64,000 bases of DNA from FEN-1350 sp964643355 (lineage in GTDB: Bacteria; Planctomycetota; Phycisphaerae; Sedimentisphaerales; Anaerohalosphaeraceae): contig CAZXPW010000018.1 of NCBI GenBank assembly GCA_964643355.1, positions 13,498 through 77,497 on the forward strand, given 5' to 3'. A program made the translations under genes and the position numbers. Numbering within the stretch: position 1 is the stretch's first letter; the number at the start of each line of letters is the position of its first letter. Of the stretch, positions 45,789 through 54,605 are shown piece after piece. The notes beneath the pieces were generated by a model, which had not been told where the DNA came from, made no database searches, and was given only the letters and a program-made list of their open reading frames with translations.

Positions 45789-46442
45789 ATGAAAAAAGCG
45801 ATACTGGTATCGGCCATCGTGTTGATGGCCACCGCCGGCGTTCAGGCGGCGTTTATTGTCGAGGCCCATTCGTCGGGTTTGGCCAACGCCAACTTCACGG
45901 GCACGGGCTCGCCCAGCACCAAGAGCACGGCGATCGGATGCACGGCCACCAACAGTCTGTTTCTGACCAGCGCCGGCAGTCGGGACTATGTGTACAAATA
46001 CACCCCGGGCGTGGATCTGGACAACGCCACGCTGACCGCCGGAACCGATCTGGGCAACGGCGATCTGGCGTCGGGACTGGTCGGTGGCAGCGGGTTCTAC
46101 AATGTGTATATCACCTGGCCTGCCTCGACCAATGTCAATACGGCCGGCGCAAAGCTGACGATCACCAATGACGGAACCGATGTCGTCATCGACATGGTCA
46201 ATATGAACACCGGCGGCACCGGCAATCCCGGCGGCAACAACGCCTGGCTGAAGATTGCCGAGGGGGTCCAGCTAACCGCCGGCACCACCTATACCGTGAC
46301 CCAGACCGCTTTGGCCGCCTCGTATGTTTCCATGCGGAGCCACGGCGTGATGTGGGAAATGGTCCGCGAGATTCCCGAACCGGCTTCGCTGCTCTTGTTG
46401 GGAGCCGGTGCGATGGCGATTCGCAGGTTTCGCAAAGCGTAA
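45789..46442 (+). CDS. PEP-CTERM protein, tandem paralogue of the preceding gene
   Basis: 217 residues. Signal peptide (MKKAILVSAIVLMATAGVQA), then the same ~180-residue domain as the N-terminus of 44258-45706, with conserved HSSG, VYITWPASTNV, GGTGNPGGNN and YVSMRSHGVMWEMV. Ends in a PEP-CTERM sorting signal: IPEPASLLLLGAGAMAIRRFRKA, that is PEP, a short hydrophobic helix and a basic tail. Proteins with this tag are recognised by an exosortase, which is not in this window. GGAGG precedes the ATG by 9 bases. Probably one transcript with its paralogue (82-base gap). Confidence 0.88.
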   Translation: MKKAILVSAIVLMATAGVQAAFIVEAHSSGLANANFTGTGSPSTKSTAIGCTATNSLFLTSAGSRDYVYKYTPGVDLDNATLTAGTDLGNGDLASGLVGGSGFYNVYITWPASTNVNTAGAKLTITNDGTDVVIDMVNMNTGGTGNPGGNNAWLKIAEGVQLTAGTTYTVTQTALAASYVSMRSHGVMWEMVREIPEPASLLLLGAGAMAIRRFRKA

Positions 46443-46469
46443 ACTTGACGCTTTGATTTGATTCGATAG

Positions 46470-46501
46470 GATGGCGGAGCGCGATTCGGCTCCGCCATCC
46501 G
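46470..46501 (+). terminator. Stable hairpin after the PEP-CTERM gene
   Basis: GGATGGCGGAGC, 8-base loop, GCTCCGCCATCC: a perfect 12-bp stem 28 bases after the stop. No T-run follows, so it may protect the mRNA end rather than terminate transcription alone. Confidence 0.55.
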
Positions 46502-46588
46502 GATATGACATCCGGAAGACGGGGGGCGCATTCCGGACCCCTGGGGGGTCTGGACTCCGCAGAGAATGGATATTGACAGGTACCGATT

Positions 46589-48835
46589 ATGAATATCCCG
46601 ATCGACATTCGAGTCGTCGGTTTGCTGGCCGTGTTGTTATGTGGATCGGTCGTGTTCGGAGCCGATCTGTGTCCGGTGGGCGACATCGACGGTAATTGCC
46701 GAGTCGATATCGGGGATCTGGTCGAATTGAGTTATGACTGGCTCTGGCGGCCGGACTATCCGGCCATGAAACTCGTGGGATTTTGGAAACTCGACGAACC
46801 TTCCGGCCCGACCGCTCCCGACAGTTCGCCCGGAAATCACTCCGGCGCACTGGTCAACGGTCCCGTCTGGCAGCCGACCGCGGGTCGAATCAACGGCGCT
46901 CTGCAGTTTGACGGCGTCGATGACTATGTCAACCTCGGCGCGGTTCTCAACCCCGCCGATGGTCCCTTCACGGTCTGTCTGTGGTTCAAGGGCGGCACCG
47001 CCAAAAAGACTCTGGTGGGTCAGGGCGACGGCTCCGGTTTCGGACGCGATTGGCTCCAGATCGATGCGAATGGATTTCTTCGAACAATGCTGATCGATGC
47101 GTTGCCGGTTCCGCTGACCGGCAACACCTGGGTCGCAGACAATCAGAACTGGCATCATGCGGCGCTGGTCTGGAATGGCTCGAAACGAAAGCTGTATGTC
47201 GATGGCGTTCTGGATGTCGAAGACGCCACGCCCCTGCTCGGAAACCTGCTCGGGTGTACCGGTCCGCTCTATCTGGGCGCGACGCGGGGTTTGACCAGCG
47301 CCAATTTCTGGTCCGGCTCGCTGGACGAGGTCCGCATCTATTCGCGGGCGCTGTCCGTCTCCGAAATCTCCGGCCTGGTGCATCCCTGTCAGCCCAATCC
47401 CAAACCCGCCGACTTCAACTGCAGCGAGGGCGTGGATTTCACCGACCTGGCGGTTCTGGCCTCCAATTGGATGCGGGGGCCGAGAGCCGAGTACCGATGC
47501 ATCTGGGCCGATTCCTGGAATGCCAGTTTTCTGAATCAATCACAAGCCCAGGATCTGGTCAACACCTGTCGCGCCAACAACATCAACACCATCATCATCG
47601 AAGTCCGCAAGGTCGGCGACGCCTATTACAACTCCGCCCTGGAGCCCCGCGCGACCAACATCTCCGGCGGAGCGTCCTTCGATCCGCTGGGCTATCTGAT
47701 CCAACTGGCCCACGACACCTCCGGCGGCAAACCCTATGTCGAGGTTCACGCCTGGTTCGTCATGCAGCGGATCGCCAAGACCGGCTCGTTACCGGCCGGC
47801 CATGTCCTGCTGACACACCCCGAATACAAAATGCTCAGCCGAACCGGTGACGATGCCTGGGACGACGCCAGGTTTCTCGACCCCGGCCATCCCGACGCGG
47901 TCAATCACAATGTCGCGGTGATTCTGGATTGCTTGTCCAAATACAATATCGACGGCGTCAATCTTGACTACATCCGCTATCCCGGCGTCAATTCCGGTTA
48001 TAATGCCGTCAGTTTGGCTCGTTTTCACAGGTTCACCGGTCGGACCGATCTTCCGGAGACCTCCGATATCCAGTGGAGCGACTGGCGGCGGGATTGCGTG
48101 ACCCGGCAAGTCAAAAAGATCTATATCCAGATGTGGAAACTCAAACCCGGCGTGATCCTGACCGTCGATACCATCAACTGGGGCAGCGCCTACGATAATT
48201 ACTTCGTTTCGGCGCCGTACGACCAGGTCTATCAGGACTGGGTCGGCTGGCTCCAGGCCGGGATCATCGACTACAACGCTCATATGGGGTATGTCTATAA
48301 CAATCCCGCTCGTTTCCAGGGCTGGGCCATGCTCTCGTTGAACAATGACGACCGTCGCGGCACGATCCTTTCCACCGGGGCCTATCTGCAGCACACCGTC
48401 CAGGAGGCCATAGACCAGCTCCTCTGCATCCGGGCCTGGGATGCCGACGGCCTGAACATCTACGACTGGGGCAGCGAGGTCCAGGCCAACACGCTGGGCC
48501 AGACCCGCGAAGATTTCTATCGCGAACTCAGGACCCAGGTCTATCCCGTCTGGTCCGATACGCCCATCCCCCAGTGGAAATCCAACCCGACCACGGGAAT
48601 TGTCGAAGGAATCGTCTTCGGGAATGGACAACCGCTCGATCACGCGATTGTCTGTGTCGAAGGTCACCCCGAAACCGCCGACTTCACCGATGGCTCCGGC
48701 TGGTATGCCCTGATGGACCTGCCCCCGGGCAATCACACGCTGCGGATCTCCTCCCCGGGGCTCAACGACAAGCTTGTGCCCATCACCATTCCCAATGCCG
48801 CAAGCATCGTGACGACCAATGTAACCCTGCCGTAA
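46589..48835 (+). CDS. Secreted multidomain putative glycoside hydrolase (LamG, GHL10-like, dockerin-like modules)
   Basis: 748 residues. Signal peptide to ~25; a dockerin-like EF-hand (GDIDGNCRVDIGDLVELSYDW); a LamG/concanavalin-like domain (~64-267, from VGFWKLDEPSG); a second dockerin-like unit (ADFNCSEGVDFTDLAVLASNW, ~272-294); then a GHL10/DUF187-type TIM barrel (~303-650) with the hallmark YNIDGVNLDYIRYPG and YNAHMGYVYN; finally a carboxypeptidase-regulatory-like fold (VEGIVFGNGQPLDHAIV). Expected to act on extracellular glycans; the acidic residues of VNLDYIRYP are candidates for catalysis, unproven. Confidence 0.82.
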   Translation: MNIPIDIRVVGLLAVLLCGSVVFGADLCPVGDIDGNCRVDIGDLVELSYDWLWRPDYPAMKLVGFWKLDEPSGPTAPDSSPGNHSGALVNGPVWQPTAGRINGALQFDGVDDYVNLGAVLNPADGPFTVCLWFKGGTAKKTLVGQGDGSGFGRDWLQIDANGFLRTMLIDALPVPLTGNTWVADNQNWHHAALVWNGSKRKLYVDGVLDVEDATPLLGNLLGCTGPLYLGATRGLTSANFWSGSLDEVRIYSRALSVSEISGLVHPCQPNPKPADFNCSEGVDFTDLAVLASNWMRGPRAEYRCIWADSWNASFLNQSQAQDLVNTCRANNINTIIIEVRKVGDAYYNSALEPRATNISGGASFDPLGYLIQLAHDTSGGKPYVEVHAWFVMQRIAKTGSLPAGHVLLTHPEYKMLSRTGDDAWDDARFLDPGHPDAVNHNVAVILDCLSKYNIDGVNLDYIRYPGVNSGYNAVSLARFHRFTGRTDLPETSDIQWSDWRRDCVTRQVKKIYIQMWKLKPGVILTVDTINWGSAYDNYFVSAPYDQVYQDWVGWLQAGIIDYNAHMGYVYNNPARFQGWAMLSLNNDDRRGTILSTGAYLQHTVQEAIDQLLCIRAWDADGLNIYDWGSEVQANTLGQTREDFYRELRTQVYPVWSDTPIPQWKSNPTTGIVEGIVFGNGQPLDHAIVCVEGHPETADFTDGSGWYALMDLPPGNHTLRISSPGLNDKLVPITIPNAASIVTTNVTLP

Positions 48836-48870
48836 GCGGGCCCCTATTCGTCAATATTCAATAGTCAATA

Positions 48871-49284
48871 TTACTTCTTATACGCCTGCTTGGGATCGTA
48901 CACCTTCTCGGCGATCCGCACCAGTTCGGTTGTGCTCCCGGCCTTGACCGCCCGATAGAAACACGACTGGTACCCCACATGGCATTGACCCTGGTCAACG
49001 ATCACCTTCAGTACAAGACAATCCTGATCGCAATCAACCAAAACCTGCCGGACCTTCTGCGTGTGCCCGGACTGCTCGCCCTTGCGCCACAACTTCTTGC
49101 GGCTGCGGCTGAAATACACCGCGTTGCCCGTTCGCAGCGTCAGCTCCAGCGCCTCGGCGTTCATATACGCCACCATCAGCACCTGCCCGGTCGCGGCGTC
49201 CTGCGCCACGGCCGTGATCAGTCCGTCTTTGTCAAACTTCGGGACCAGCTCCAGTCCTTCTTCAATCTGTTCATTGGCCGCCAC
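48871..49284 (-). CDS. hisI: Phosphoribosyl-AMP cyclohydrolase
   Basis: 137 residues; family motifs VLMVAYMNAEALELTL, VYFSRSRKKLWRKGEQSGH and the metal-binding end DCDQDCLVLKV...GQCHVGYQSCFYR are all present. It opens the purine ring of phosphoribosyl-AMP in histidine synthesis. Start is GTG 49284 with GGGAG 8 bases upstream. No HisE domain. Stands alone, divergent from the next gene. Confidence 0.95.
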   Translation of the reverse strand: MAANEQIEEGLELVPKFDKDGLITAVAQDAATGQVLMVAYMNAEALELTLRTGNAVYFSRSRKKLWRKGEQSGHTQKVRQVLVDCDQDCLVLKVIVDQGQCHVGYQSCFYRAVKAGSTTELVRIAEKVYDPKQAYKK

Positions 49285-49394
49285 AACTATCTCCCAGTCG
49301 AAATTCGTTGCCCATTGCGAAAATCAAAAAGCCCTGAAACTTTATACCACATTCAGCGTCATAATACTATGGCTTTCCGTGGAACTTTGAGGGC

Positions 49395-49423
49395 TTGTGA
49401 TCAAAGACGCCTTCCGATATAAT
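49395..49423 (+). promoter_or_regulatory. Promoter of 49496-51772
   Basis: TTGTGA (49395-49400), 17-base spacer, perfect TATAAT (49418-49423), 72 bases before the ATG. Confidence 0.7.
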
Positions 49424-49495
49424 AGGTTCGTCTTCGGAAATCCGGATCGAAAAGGTCGATCGGTTCCAAAGCCGGTTATCCAAACGGAGGTTGCC

Positions 49496-51772
49496 ATGAA
49501 AGCGTTCAAACAAATTGCCTGGGGTCTGGCGTTCTTCGTACTTGCGGGGGGGATCGTATTCGCTCAGGGACCCTCTGCGGCAGAAAAGGTTGCGTTGCGG
49601 TTGCCGGATGACACCCTGGTCTTTGTCGCCACCAGCGGCATGGAGCGGCTCAAACCCGCCTTCGATCAATCCTCTCTCGGTCAAATCTGGAACGATGCGG
49701 AGGTCCAAAGTTTCTATACCCAGATCCGCGATCTGATTCTTGCCACCATCCGAAAGGGCATGACCGAATCGGATCTTCAGGCAGAACGGGAAATGACCTG
49801 GGTCTGCAATCTGGCTTCGGAAATCATCCAGAGCCCGATTGCCGTCGGCGTGATCGAAGTCCCTGCGGAGAACGCATCGGAGATGCCGTTCGGTTTTGTG
49901 ATGGTTGCCGAAGCCGCCAAGCGCAAAGACAAACTCCAGACCCTGATCGATCAGTTTGAGCAGGAAGCCGTCAAAAACGAAACCGTCATCGTGGATACGA
50001 ACCTCGGCGGCATTCCCCTGAAAACCATCGATGAGTCGGATATTCCGGCGGCCTGGGGATGGGTTCAGGACTTTTTTGTGATCCTGTTCAACACCGACTC
50101 CCCGGATACCCTCAAGAACCTCAAGATCCCGTCAAACCGAGCCAATCCGCTGAGCCGACTGCCCGGCAACGGCGATCTGATCGCGGTCTATTGTGATTTC
50201 CAGAAAATCGGCTCTGTTGTTTCCCGGTCGATGGAATCGGAAGGCGACACGGATGCCCTGGAAGCGATTCGCAAGGTTATGGACACCCTCGGTCTGCGAA
50301 AGGTTCAGTCGCTGACGGTTCGCGCCGGTTTTTCCGGCCAAGACCTGGTCGTGGACAAATGGTTCCATGTCCCGGCCCCGCAGACCGGCATCTTCTCGGC
50401 CTTCAAACCCATTGACCGCAAGCTTATCGCTCAAACCGACGGCCGCTCGATGACGACCATGATCTGGAATGTCGATCTGGGGACGCTCTACGATGTCGCG
50501 ATCAAGGCCATTGAGACGGCGATGGACAACGAACAGGACCGACAGGAGATGTACAAGGCGATCGACGATTTTGAAACCCAGGCCGGAATCCGGATTCGCA
50601 AAGACCTGCTGGCCTCGCTTGGCGGCTCGATGGTTCTCTCGGCGTATCCGTCGCTGATTATGCGGGAAGTTCCCATGGGCGGTTTTGCCCTTGTGGCCGA
50701 ATTGAAGGATCCGGCCGCCTTCGACAAGCAAGTCCAATCGCTGATTGCGACGGCCGCAAAAGACCTCAAACCCGAAACGCTGCAGGTTCGGACGCAAACC
50801 CTCGACGGCGGCAAGACCCAGACCCTGCTGGTCAATCCCTTGCTGGCCATGGTGCAGATCATCCCCAACTGGACCATTATTGACAAACGGCTGTTGCTGA
50901 CAACCAGCCCGAACCTGACGACGATCCTGCTCAAGCAGTACGCGGCAGACAAGCCCGCGTTTGCCACGCTGGGCGACGATAAGACCTTCCAGTCCCTCAC
51001 GGCCAAAATGCCATCCAATTCTTGCTTCTTCCGTTATAGCGACACGGCCGTCAGTTCCAAGCAGGTCTATCAGCAGCTCCAGCAGATCTGGCCGATGGTC
51101 ATGGGCATCGCCTCGGGGCAGGGCATCAACCTGCCGGTGACGCTGCCCGATATCCAGGAACAACTCAACGGCCTGGGCAAAAGCGTGGCCTGCGGTTATC
51201 TCGACAAAGAAGGGTTTCATACCCACTATCAGGGCAGCGGTCTGGAAGCCACAGGGTCAGTCGCCGGCGGGGCCATGGCGATGGCGATCCTCATGCCCGC
51301 CCTGAACAAGACCAAAAGCGTCGCCCAGCGCGTCGTCGCCGGGACGAATCTTACGGTCATCGGCGTGGCTTGCCATGTCTATGCCAATGATCACGAGGAT
51401 AAATTCCCGCCCAATCTGGAAGTCCTCATCGACGAATGTGATCTAAGTCCGAAATCCCTGGTCTCTCCCCGCAAACCCGAAGACCATTCCGGACCCAGTT
51501 TTATTTATATCGCCGGTCAGTCCGGTTCCAATCCCTACACCAACATCCTGGCCTATGAGGATCCGTCCTTTGTGCAGGACGAACTGATCAATGTCTTGTT
51601 TGTCGATGGGCATGTCGAGGCGATGAAGAGGCAACCGTTCCAGAAGGCCCTCAAGAAAACCTACGAACAGCTCGGCCGCCCGATGCCGGACGAATCGAAA
51701 TCGGAAGGTCCCCAATCCGGCCCGGTCGAGCCGCGGAAAACTTCCCCCCGACCCTCCAAACACACTCTCTGA
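49496..51772 (+). CDS. Secreted protein with C-terminal pseudopilin-like (H-X9-DG) module
   Basis: 758 residues from ATG 49496, with GGAGG 7 bases upstream; the longer frame crosses the promoter. Signal peptide ends near VFAQ. Residues ~25-580 are an alpha/beta region with stretches like those of DUF3352-type secreted proteins (LRLPDDTLVFVATSGMERL, LLASLGGSMVLSAYPSL). From about 590 the sequence turns into a pseudopilin-like module (AILMPALNKTKSVAQR, VIGVACHVYANDHEDKFPP, VLFVDGHVEAMKRQPF), the H-X9-DG family common in planctomycetes. No pilin-type cleavage site is at this internal position. Function unknown. Confidence 0.75.
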   Translation: MKAFKQIAWGLAFFVLAGGIVFAQGPSAAEKVALRLPDDTLVFVATSGMERLKPAFDQSSLGQIWNDAEVQSFYTQIRDLILATIRKGMTESDLQAEREMTWVCNLASEIIQSPIAVGVIEVPAENASEMPFGFVMVAEAAKRKDKLQTLIDQFEQEAVKNETVIVDTNLGGIPLKTIDESDIPAAWGWVQDFFVILFNTDSPDTLKNLKIPSNRANPLSRLPGNGDLIAVYCDFQKIGSVVSRSMESEGDTDALEAIRKVMDTLGLRKVQSLTVRAGFSGQDLVVDKWFHVPAPQTGIFSAFKPIDRKLIAQTDGRSMTTMIWNVDLGTLYDVAIKAIETAMDNEQDRQEMYKAIDDFETQAGIRIRKDLLASLGGSMVLSAYPSLIMREVPMGGFALVAELKDPAAFDKQVQSLIATAAKDLKPETLQVRTQTLDGGKTQTLLVNPLLAMVQIIPNWTIIDKRLLLTTSPNLTTILLKQYAADKPAFATLGDDKTFQSLTAKMPSNSCFFRYSDTAVSSKQVYQQLQQIWPMVMGIASGQGINLPVTLPDIQEQLNGLGKSVACGYLDKEGFHTHYQGSGLEATGSVAGGAMAMAILMPALNKTKSVAQRVVAGTNLTVIGVACHVYANDHEDKFPPNLEVLIDECDLSPKSLVSPRKPEDHSGPSFIYIAGQSGSNPYTNILAYEDPSFVQDELINVLFVDGHVEAMKRQPFQKALKKTYEQLGRPMPDESKSEGPQSGPVEPRKTSPRPSKHTL

Positions 51773-51794
51773 TAATTTCCCCCCAGATAATAAA

Positions 51795-51823
51795 CAACCC
51801 CCGGTTGTAGTCGCCGGGGGTTG
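51795..51823. terminator. Bidirectional terminator between converging genes
   Basis: CAACCCCCGG, 9-base loop, CCGGGGGTTG, a perfect 10-bp stem with A/T-rich flanks, lying between the stops at 51772 (plus) and 51854 (minus). Confidence 0.8.
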
Positions 51824-51853
51824 CTGTTTCAATTGTTGTGTGTGGTTGATCGG

Positions 51854-53236
51854 TCAAAAACCGTCGCAGTGTCCCTGGCAGATCTTATCGCGCCGGTGCT
51901 GACGGATGGTCTCCATCGGCTGGATGCGGCTGTACTGGCCGCTGGCCATCTCCCAGACGCCCGGCGACGAAGTCTCGTGCGGGGTTTGTCCGGTGGTGGT
52001 CCATTGCGAGTACGGCTCCGGATACGCGATGAGCATCCCTTCGAAGTTGCGGATCACCGTGTGCGTCGGGCTCATCGAGACCACATAGTTCGGCAGGATC
52101 GGGATCTTGCCCCCGCCGTGCGGGGCATCGACCACGAAGGTCGGAATCGCGATCCCGCTGACCCGCCCGCGAAGGTATTCCATGATCTCGATGCCCTTGG
52201 ATAGCGGCGTACGGAAGTGCTCGACGCCCCGGACCAGGTCGCACTGGTACAGGTAGTACGGGCGAACCCGCATCCGGACCAGTCCACGACAAAGTTGCTC
52301 GAAAATCTTTGGATCGTCGTTGACGCCGCGAAGCAGCACCGACTGATTTCCCATCGGGATCCCCGCATCGACCAGCTTGCGGCAGGCCTCCATCGCCTCC
52401 GGCGTGATCTCCTGCGGGTGATTAAAGTGCGTATTGATCCAGATCGGGTGATACTTGCGGAGCATGTTCGTCAGATCGTCGGTGATCCGCATCGGCAGCA
52501 CCACCGGCGTTCGCGTCCCGATCCGGATGACATCCACCGTTGGAACCTGCCGGATCTGCGACAGGATCATCTCGAGCTGTTCCGTGGTCATTACCAGCGG
52601 ATCGCCGCCGGAAATAATCACATCGCTGATTTCGGGATGCTGCTGCAGATAATCGACCACCTGTGTCAGCCGCCGCTTGGAGATGCTGCTCTCGCGGGTC
52701 CCCGCGACGCGCTTGCGCGTGCAGTGTCTGCAGTACATCGAACACATCGTCGTCGCGATCACCAGCGCGCGGTCCTGATAGCGGTGCACCAGCCCCGGCA
52801 CGGGCATATCCATTCCTTCTTCGAGCGGATCCGGCCGCAAAAACGGCGGATCGACCATCTCGCGGGCCTGCGGAACGCACATCTGATAGATGGGGTCCGA
52901 CAAATCCGCGCGTCGGATCAAGCTTGCATAGTAAGGAGTGATCGCCATCGGATACCGGCCGATCACCTCCGGAAGCGCGGTCTGTTCGGCAAGCGAAGGA
53001 AATAGCGTGAAAAGTTGCTCGATCGAGCGAATTCGACGGCTGATTTGCCACCGCCAATCCTGCCACTTTGACGATTGAGGATTCAGCGGTACCGTCTGGC
53101 TTTTGGGAGGGGAGGTCTTCTCCCTTGTGCTAACCTCCAAACATTGTGGCGGAGGTTCGTCCTCTCCACCGCTGCAGCACAAGGAAGAACTTTGGAGAGA
53201 AGAGACATCGTCTCCGGAACACGATTGTTTAATCAT
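51854..53236 (-). CDS. kamA: Lysine 2,3-aminomutase family protein
   Basis: 460 residues from ATG 53236 (AGGAG ~10 bases upstream). Family start WQDWRWQISRRI lies near residue 60; radical SAM motif C-S-M-Y-C-R-H-C (~164-171); SGGDPLVM; PLP lysine in VVDAPHGGGKIP; C-terminal zinc-type cysteine in CQGHC. Converts L-lysine to beta-lysine or a related reaction, using PLP and S-adenosylmethionine. The first ~57 residues are unusual: Ser/Cys/Pro-rich, encoded by a stretch with nested inverted repeats (53118-53189). No later start codon has a ribosome-binding site. Confidence 0.92.
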   Translation of the reverse strand: MIKQSCSGDDVSSLQSSSLCCSGGEDEPPPQCLEVSTREKTSPPKSQTVPLNPQSSKWQDWRWQISRRIRSIEQLFTLFPSLAEQTALPEVIGRYPMAITPYYASLIRRADLSDPIYQMCVPQAREMVDPPFLRPDPLEEGMDMPVPGLVHRYQDRALVIATTMCSMYCRHCTRKRVAGTRESSISKRRLTQVVDYLQQHPEISDVIISGGDPLVMTTEQLEMILSQIRQVPTVDVIRIGTRTPVVLPMRITDDLTNMLRKYHPIWINTHFNHPQEITPEAMEACRKLVDAGIPMGNQSVLLRGVNDDPKIFEQLCRGLVRMRVRPYYLYQCDLVRGVEHFRTPLSKGIEIMEYLRGRVSGIAIPTFVVDAPHGGGKIPILPNYVVSMSPTHTVIRNFEGMLIAYPEPYSQWTTTGQTPHETSSPGVWEMASGQYSRIQPMETIRQHRRDKICQGHCDGF

Positions 53237-53624
53237 ACAATCCAATCTCCTACATCTATTTCATGCGGGTTCACGCAACCCACTATATATTGTGATTCAT
53301 TCTATTGTTTTCTATGGATCGTCAACAAGAAATGTTTCAAAAAAGAAAATATTTTTTCCTGGTGGGCTGTTGACCGGCAACTATCCATACCGAATCTGTG
53401 CCGGCCTTGTTCAGCCGGCCCCATAGGTCTGGATCGGATAAGTTGTCGTCCATCGTATGCTTCCTGGGTCTTGGGGCTCCACCCCGTGGCTTGCCCGTTG
53501 ATACCTATTTTCGTCAATCCGCCGAAAGAATTCACAAGGAATTGTGAAATTGCCTTTCCATCCGTTTTTCGGGATGCCGGATTGGAGCCGGATAGACATG
53601 CCGACGAGGATTCCGGGCCAACCG
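53237..53624. other. Intergenic region between kamA and tRNA-Arg
   Basis: About 390 bases; short open frames only, none convincing. Contains hairpins GCCGGC/GCCGGC (53400-53419), TTCACAA/TTGTGAA (around 53531-53548) and GGGGCTCCACCCC (~53473). Part of 53529-53565 faintly resembles the start of the dispersed repeat. The kamA promoter should lie near 53250-53330 on the minus strand; a TTGACG is present without a well-spaced -10. Confidence 0.45.
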
Positions 53625-53653
53625 TTGACGCAATTATCGCCTCAGCATACAAT
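53625..53653 (+). promoter_or_regulatory. Promoter of tRNA-Arg
   Basis: TTGACG (53625-53630), 17-base spacer, TACAAT (53648-53653), 19 bases before the tRNA. Confidence 0.8.
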
Positions 53654-53672
53654 AGCATGATCCGCTGGAGTC

Positions 53673-53746
53673 GCGCTCGTAGCTCAGCAGGATAGAGCAT
53701 CGGTTTCCTAAACCGAAGGTCGGAGGTTCGAATCCCCCCGGGCGCA
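53673..53746 (+). tRNA. tRNA-Arg (anticodon CCT)
   Basis: Acceptor GCGCTCG pairs with CGGGCGC (one G-T pair), discriminator A; anticodon stem TCGGT/ACCGA with loop TTCCTAA giving CCT; T-arm GGAGGTTCGAATCCCCC region intact. CCA not encoded. Reads AGG. Confidence 0.95.
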
Positions 53747-53902
53747 ATCTGTAAGTATTTAACCCATAAAGGTTTACAAAATTGACCGTCGTCGTTTCCC
53801 TCTTCCATTCCAAAGGACAGTCCGGAACAAAGGACCGTCTGGTGCGTACAGCGATTACGGACTGCTCGAAACGGATGATTTTCTGAAAGATGGTAGATTG
53901 AA

Positions 53903-54589
53903 ATGGTGGATCGAAAACGAAATCGAGTTTTGGCCGCAATTTCGGGCTGTTTGATGCTGATGGTTGCCGGCTGTGATGAAAAACAATGGCAAGGGGTCTT
54001 GGCTTTCGTTCACGAACACAACCCCGGGCCGGTGGAAGGGATTTCGGGTATGGAAACTACAAAGAATCCGGAAACGGGGATCATCCCCGTAGAGAACGCA
54101 ACGCAAAAGGAACCCAAACGCGAAGTGGCGATGTTCGGAGCTGGGTGCTTCTGGGGGGTCGAAGCGACATTTCGCAAGATTCCCGGAGTCTTGGATACGG
54201 CCGTAGGGTATTCTGGCGGCCATACCAAAAATCCGACTTACAAGCAGGTCTGCACCGACCGAACGGGCCACGCCGAGGTGGTCCGAATCGAGTATGATCC
54301 GACCAAGGTCACCTACCAACGGCTTCTGGAGGTTTTCTGGTCCAATCATGACCCCACCACCCTGAATCGGCAGGGACCGGATATCGGCAAACAGTACCGC
54401 TCGGCGGTCTTTTTCTTCACTCCCGAGCAGGAAGCGGCGGCCAAGGCGATGAAAGCGGAATTGACCAAGGCCAAACGATTCCGCAGACCAATCGTCACCG
54501 AGATCGAGCCGGCCCGAGAGTTTTGGCGGGCCGAAGAATACCACCAGAGATATCTGGAAAAAAAGGGGATGGATACCTGTCACTTCTGA
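53903..54589 (+). CDS. msrA: Peptide-methionine (S)-S-oxide reductase, lipoprotein form
   Basis: 228 residues. A lipoprotein signal ends LMVAGC with Cys24, followed by a ~50-residue linker; the MsrA domain begins at ~75 with REVAMFGAGCFWG, catalytic Cys82. Family blocks AVGYSGGHTKNPTY and NHDPTTLNRQGPDIG are intact. It repairs oxidised methionine; the lipobox places it outside the cytoplasm. No strong ribosome-binding site before ATG 53903. Converges with the HAF-repeat gene (16-base gap). Confidence 0.93.
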   Translation: MVDRKRNRVLAAISGCLMLMVAGCDEKQWQGVLAFVHEHNPGPVEGISGMETTKNPETGIIPVENATQKEPKREVAMFGAGCFWGVEATFRKIPGVLDTAVGYSGGHTKNPTYKQVCTDRTGHAEVVRIEYDPTKVTYQRLLEVFWSNHDPTTLNRQGPDIGKQYRSAVFFFTPEQEAAAKAMKAELTKAKRFRRPIVTEIEPAREFWRAEEYHQRYLEKKGMDTCHF

Positions 54590-54605
54590 GGGAAGGGATC
54601 GGATC

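Noticed and set aside
43820..45832. 670-codon open frame on the minus strand over the secreted-protein gene
   Set aside because: It runs through the intergenic repeat and opposite a gene with signal peptide, promoter and ribosome-binding site; composition is that of an antisense shadow.
53529..53565. Third copy of the dispersed repeat
   Set aside because: Only the opening GAATT...GAATTGT...GAAAT part is similar; later blocks and their spacing are absent.
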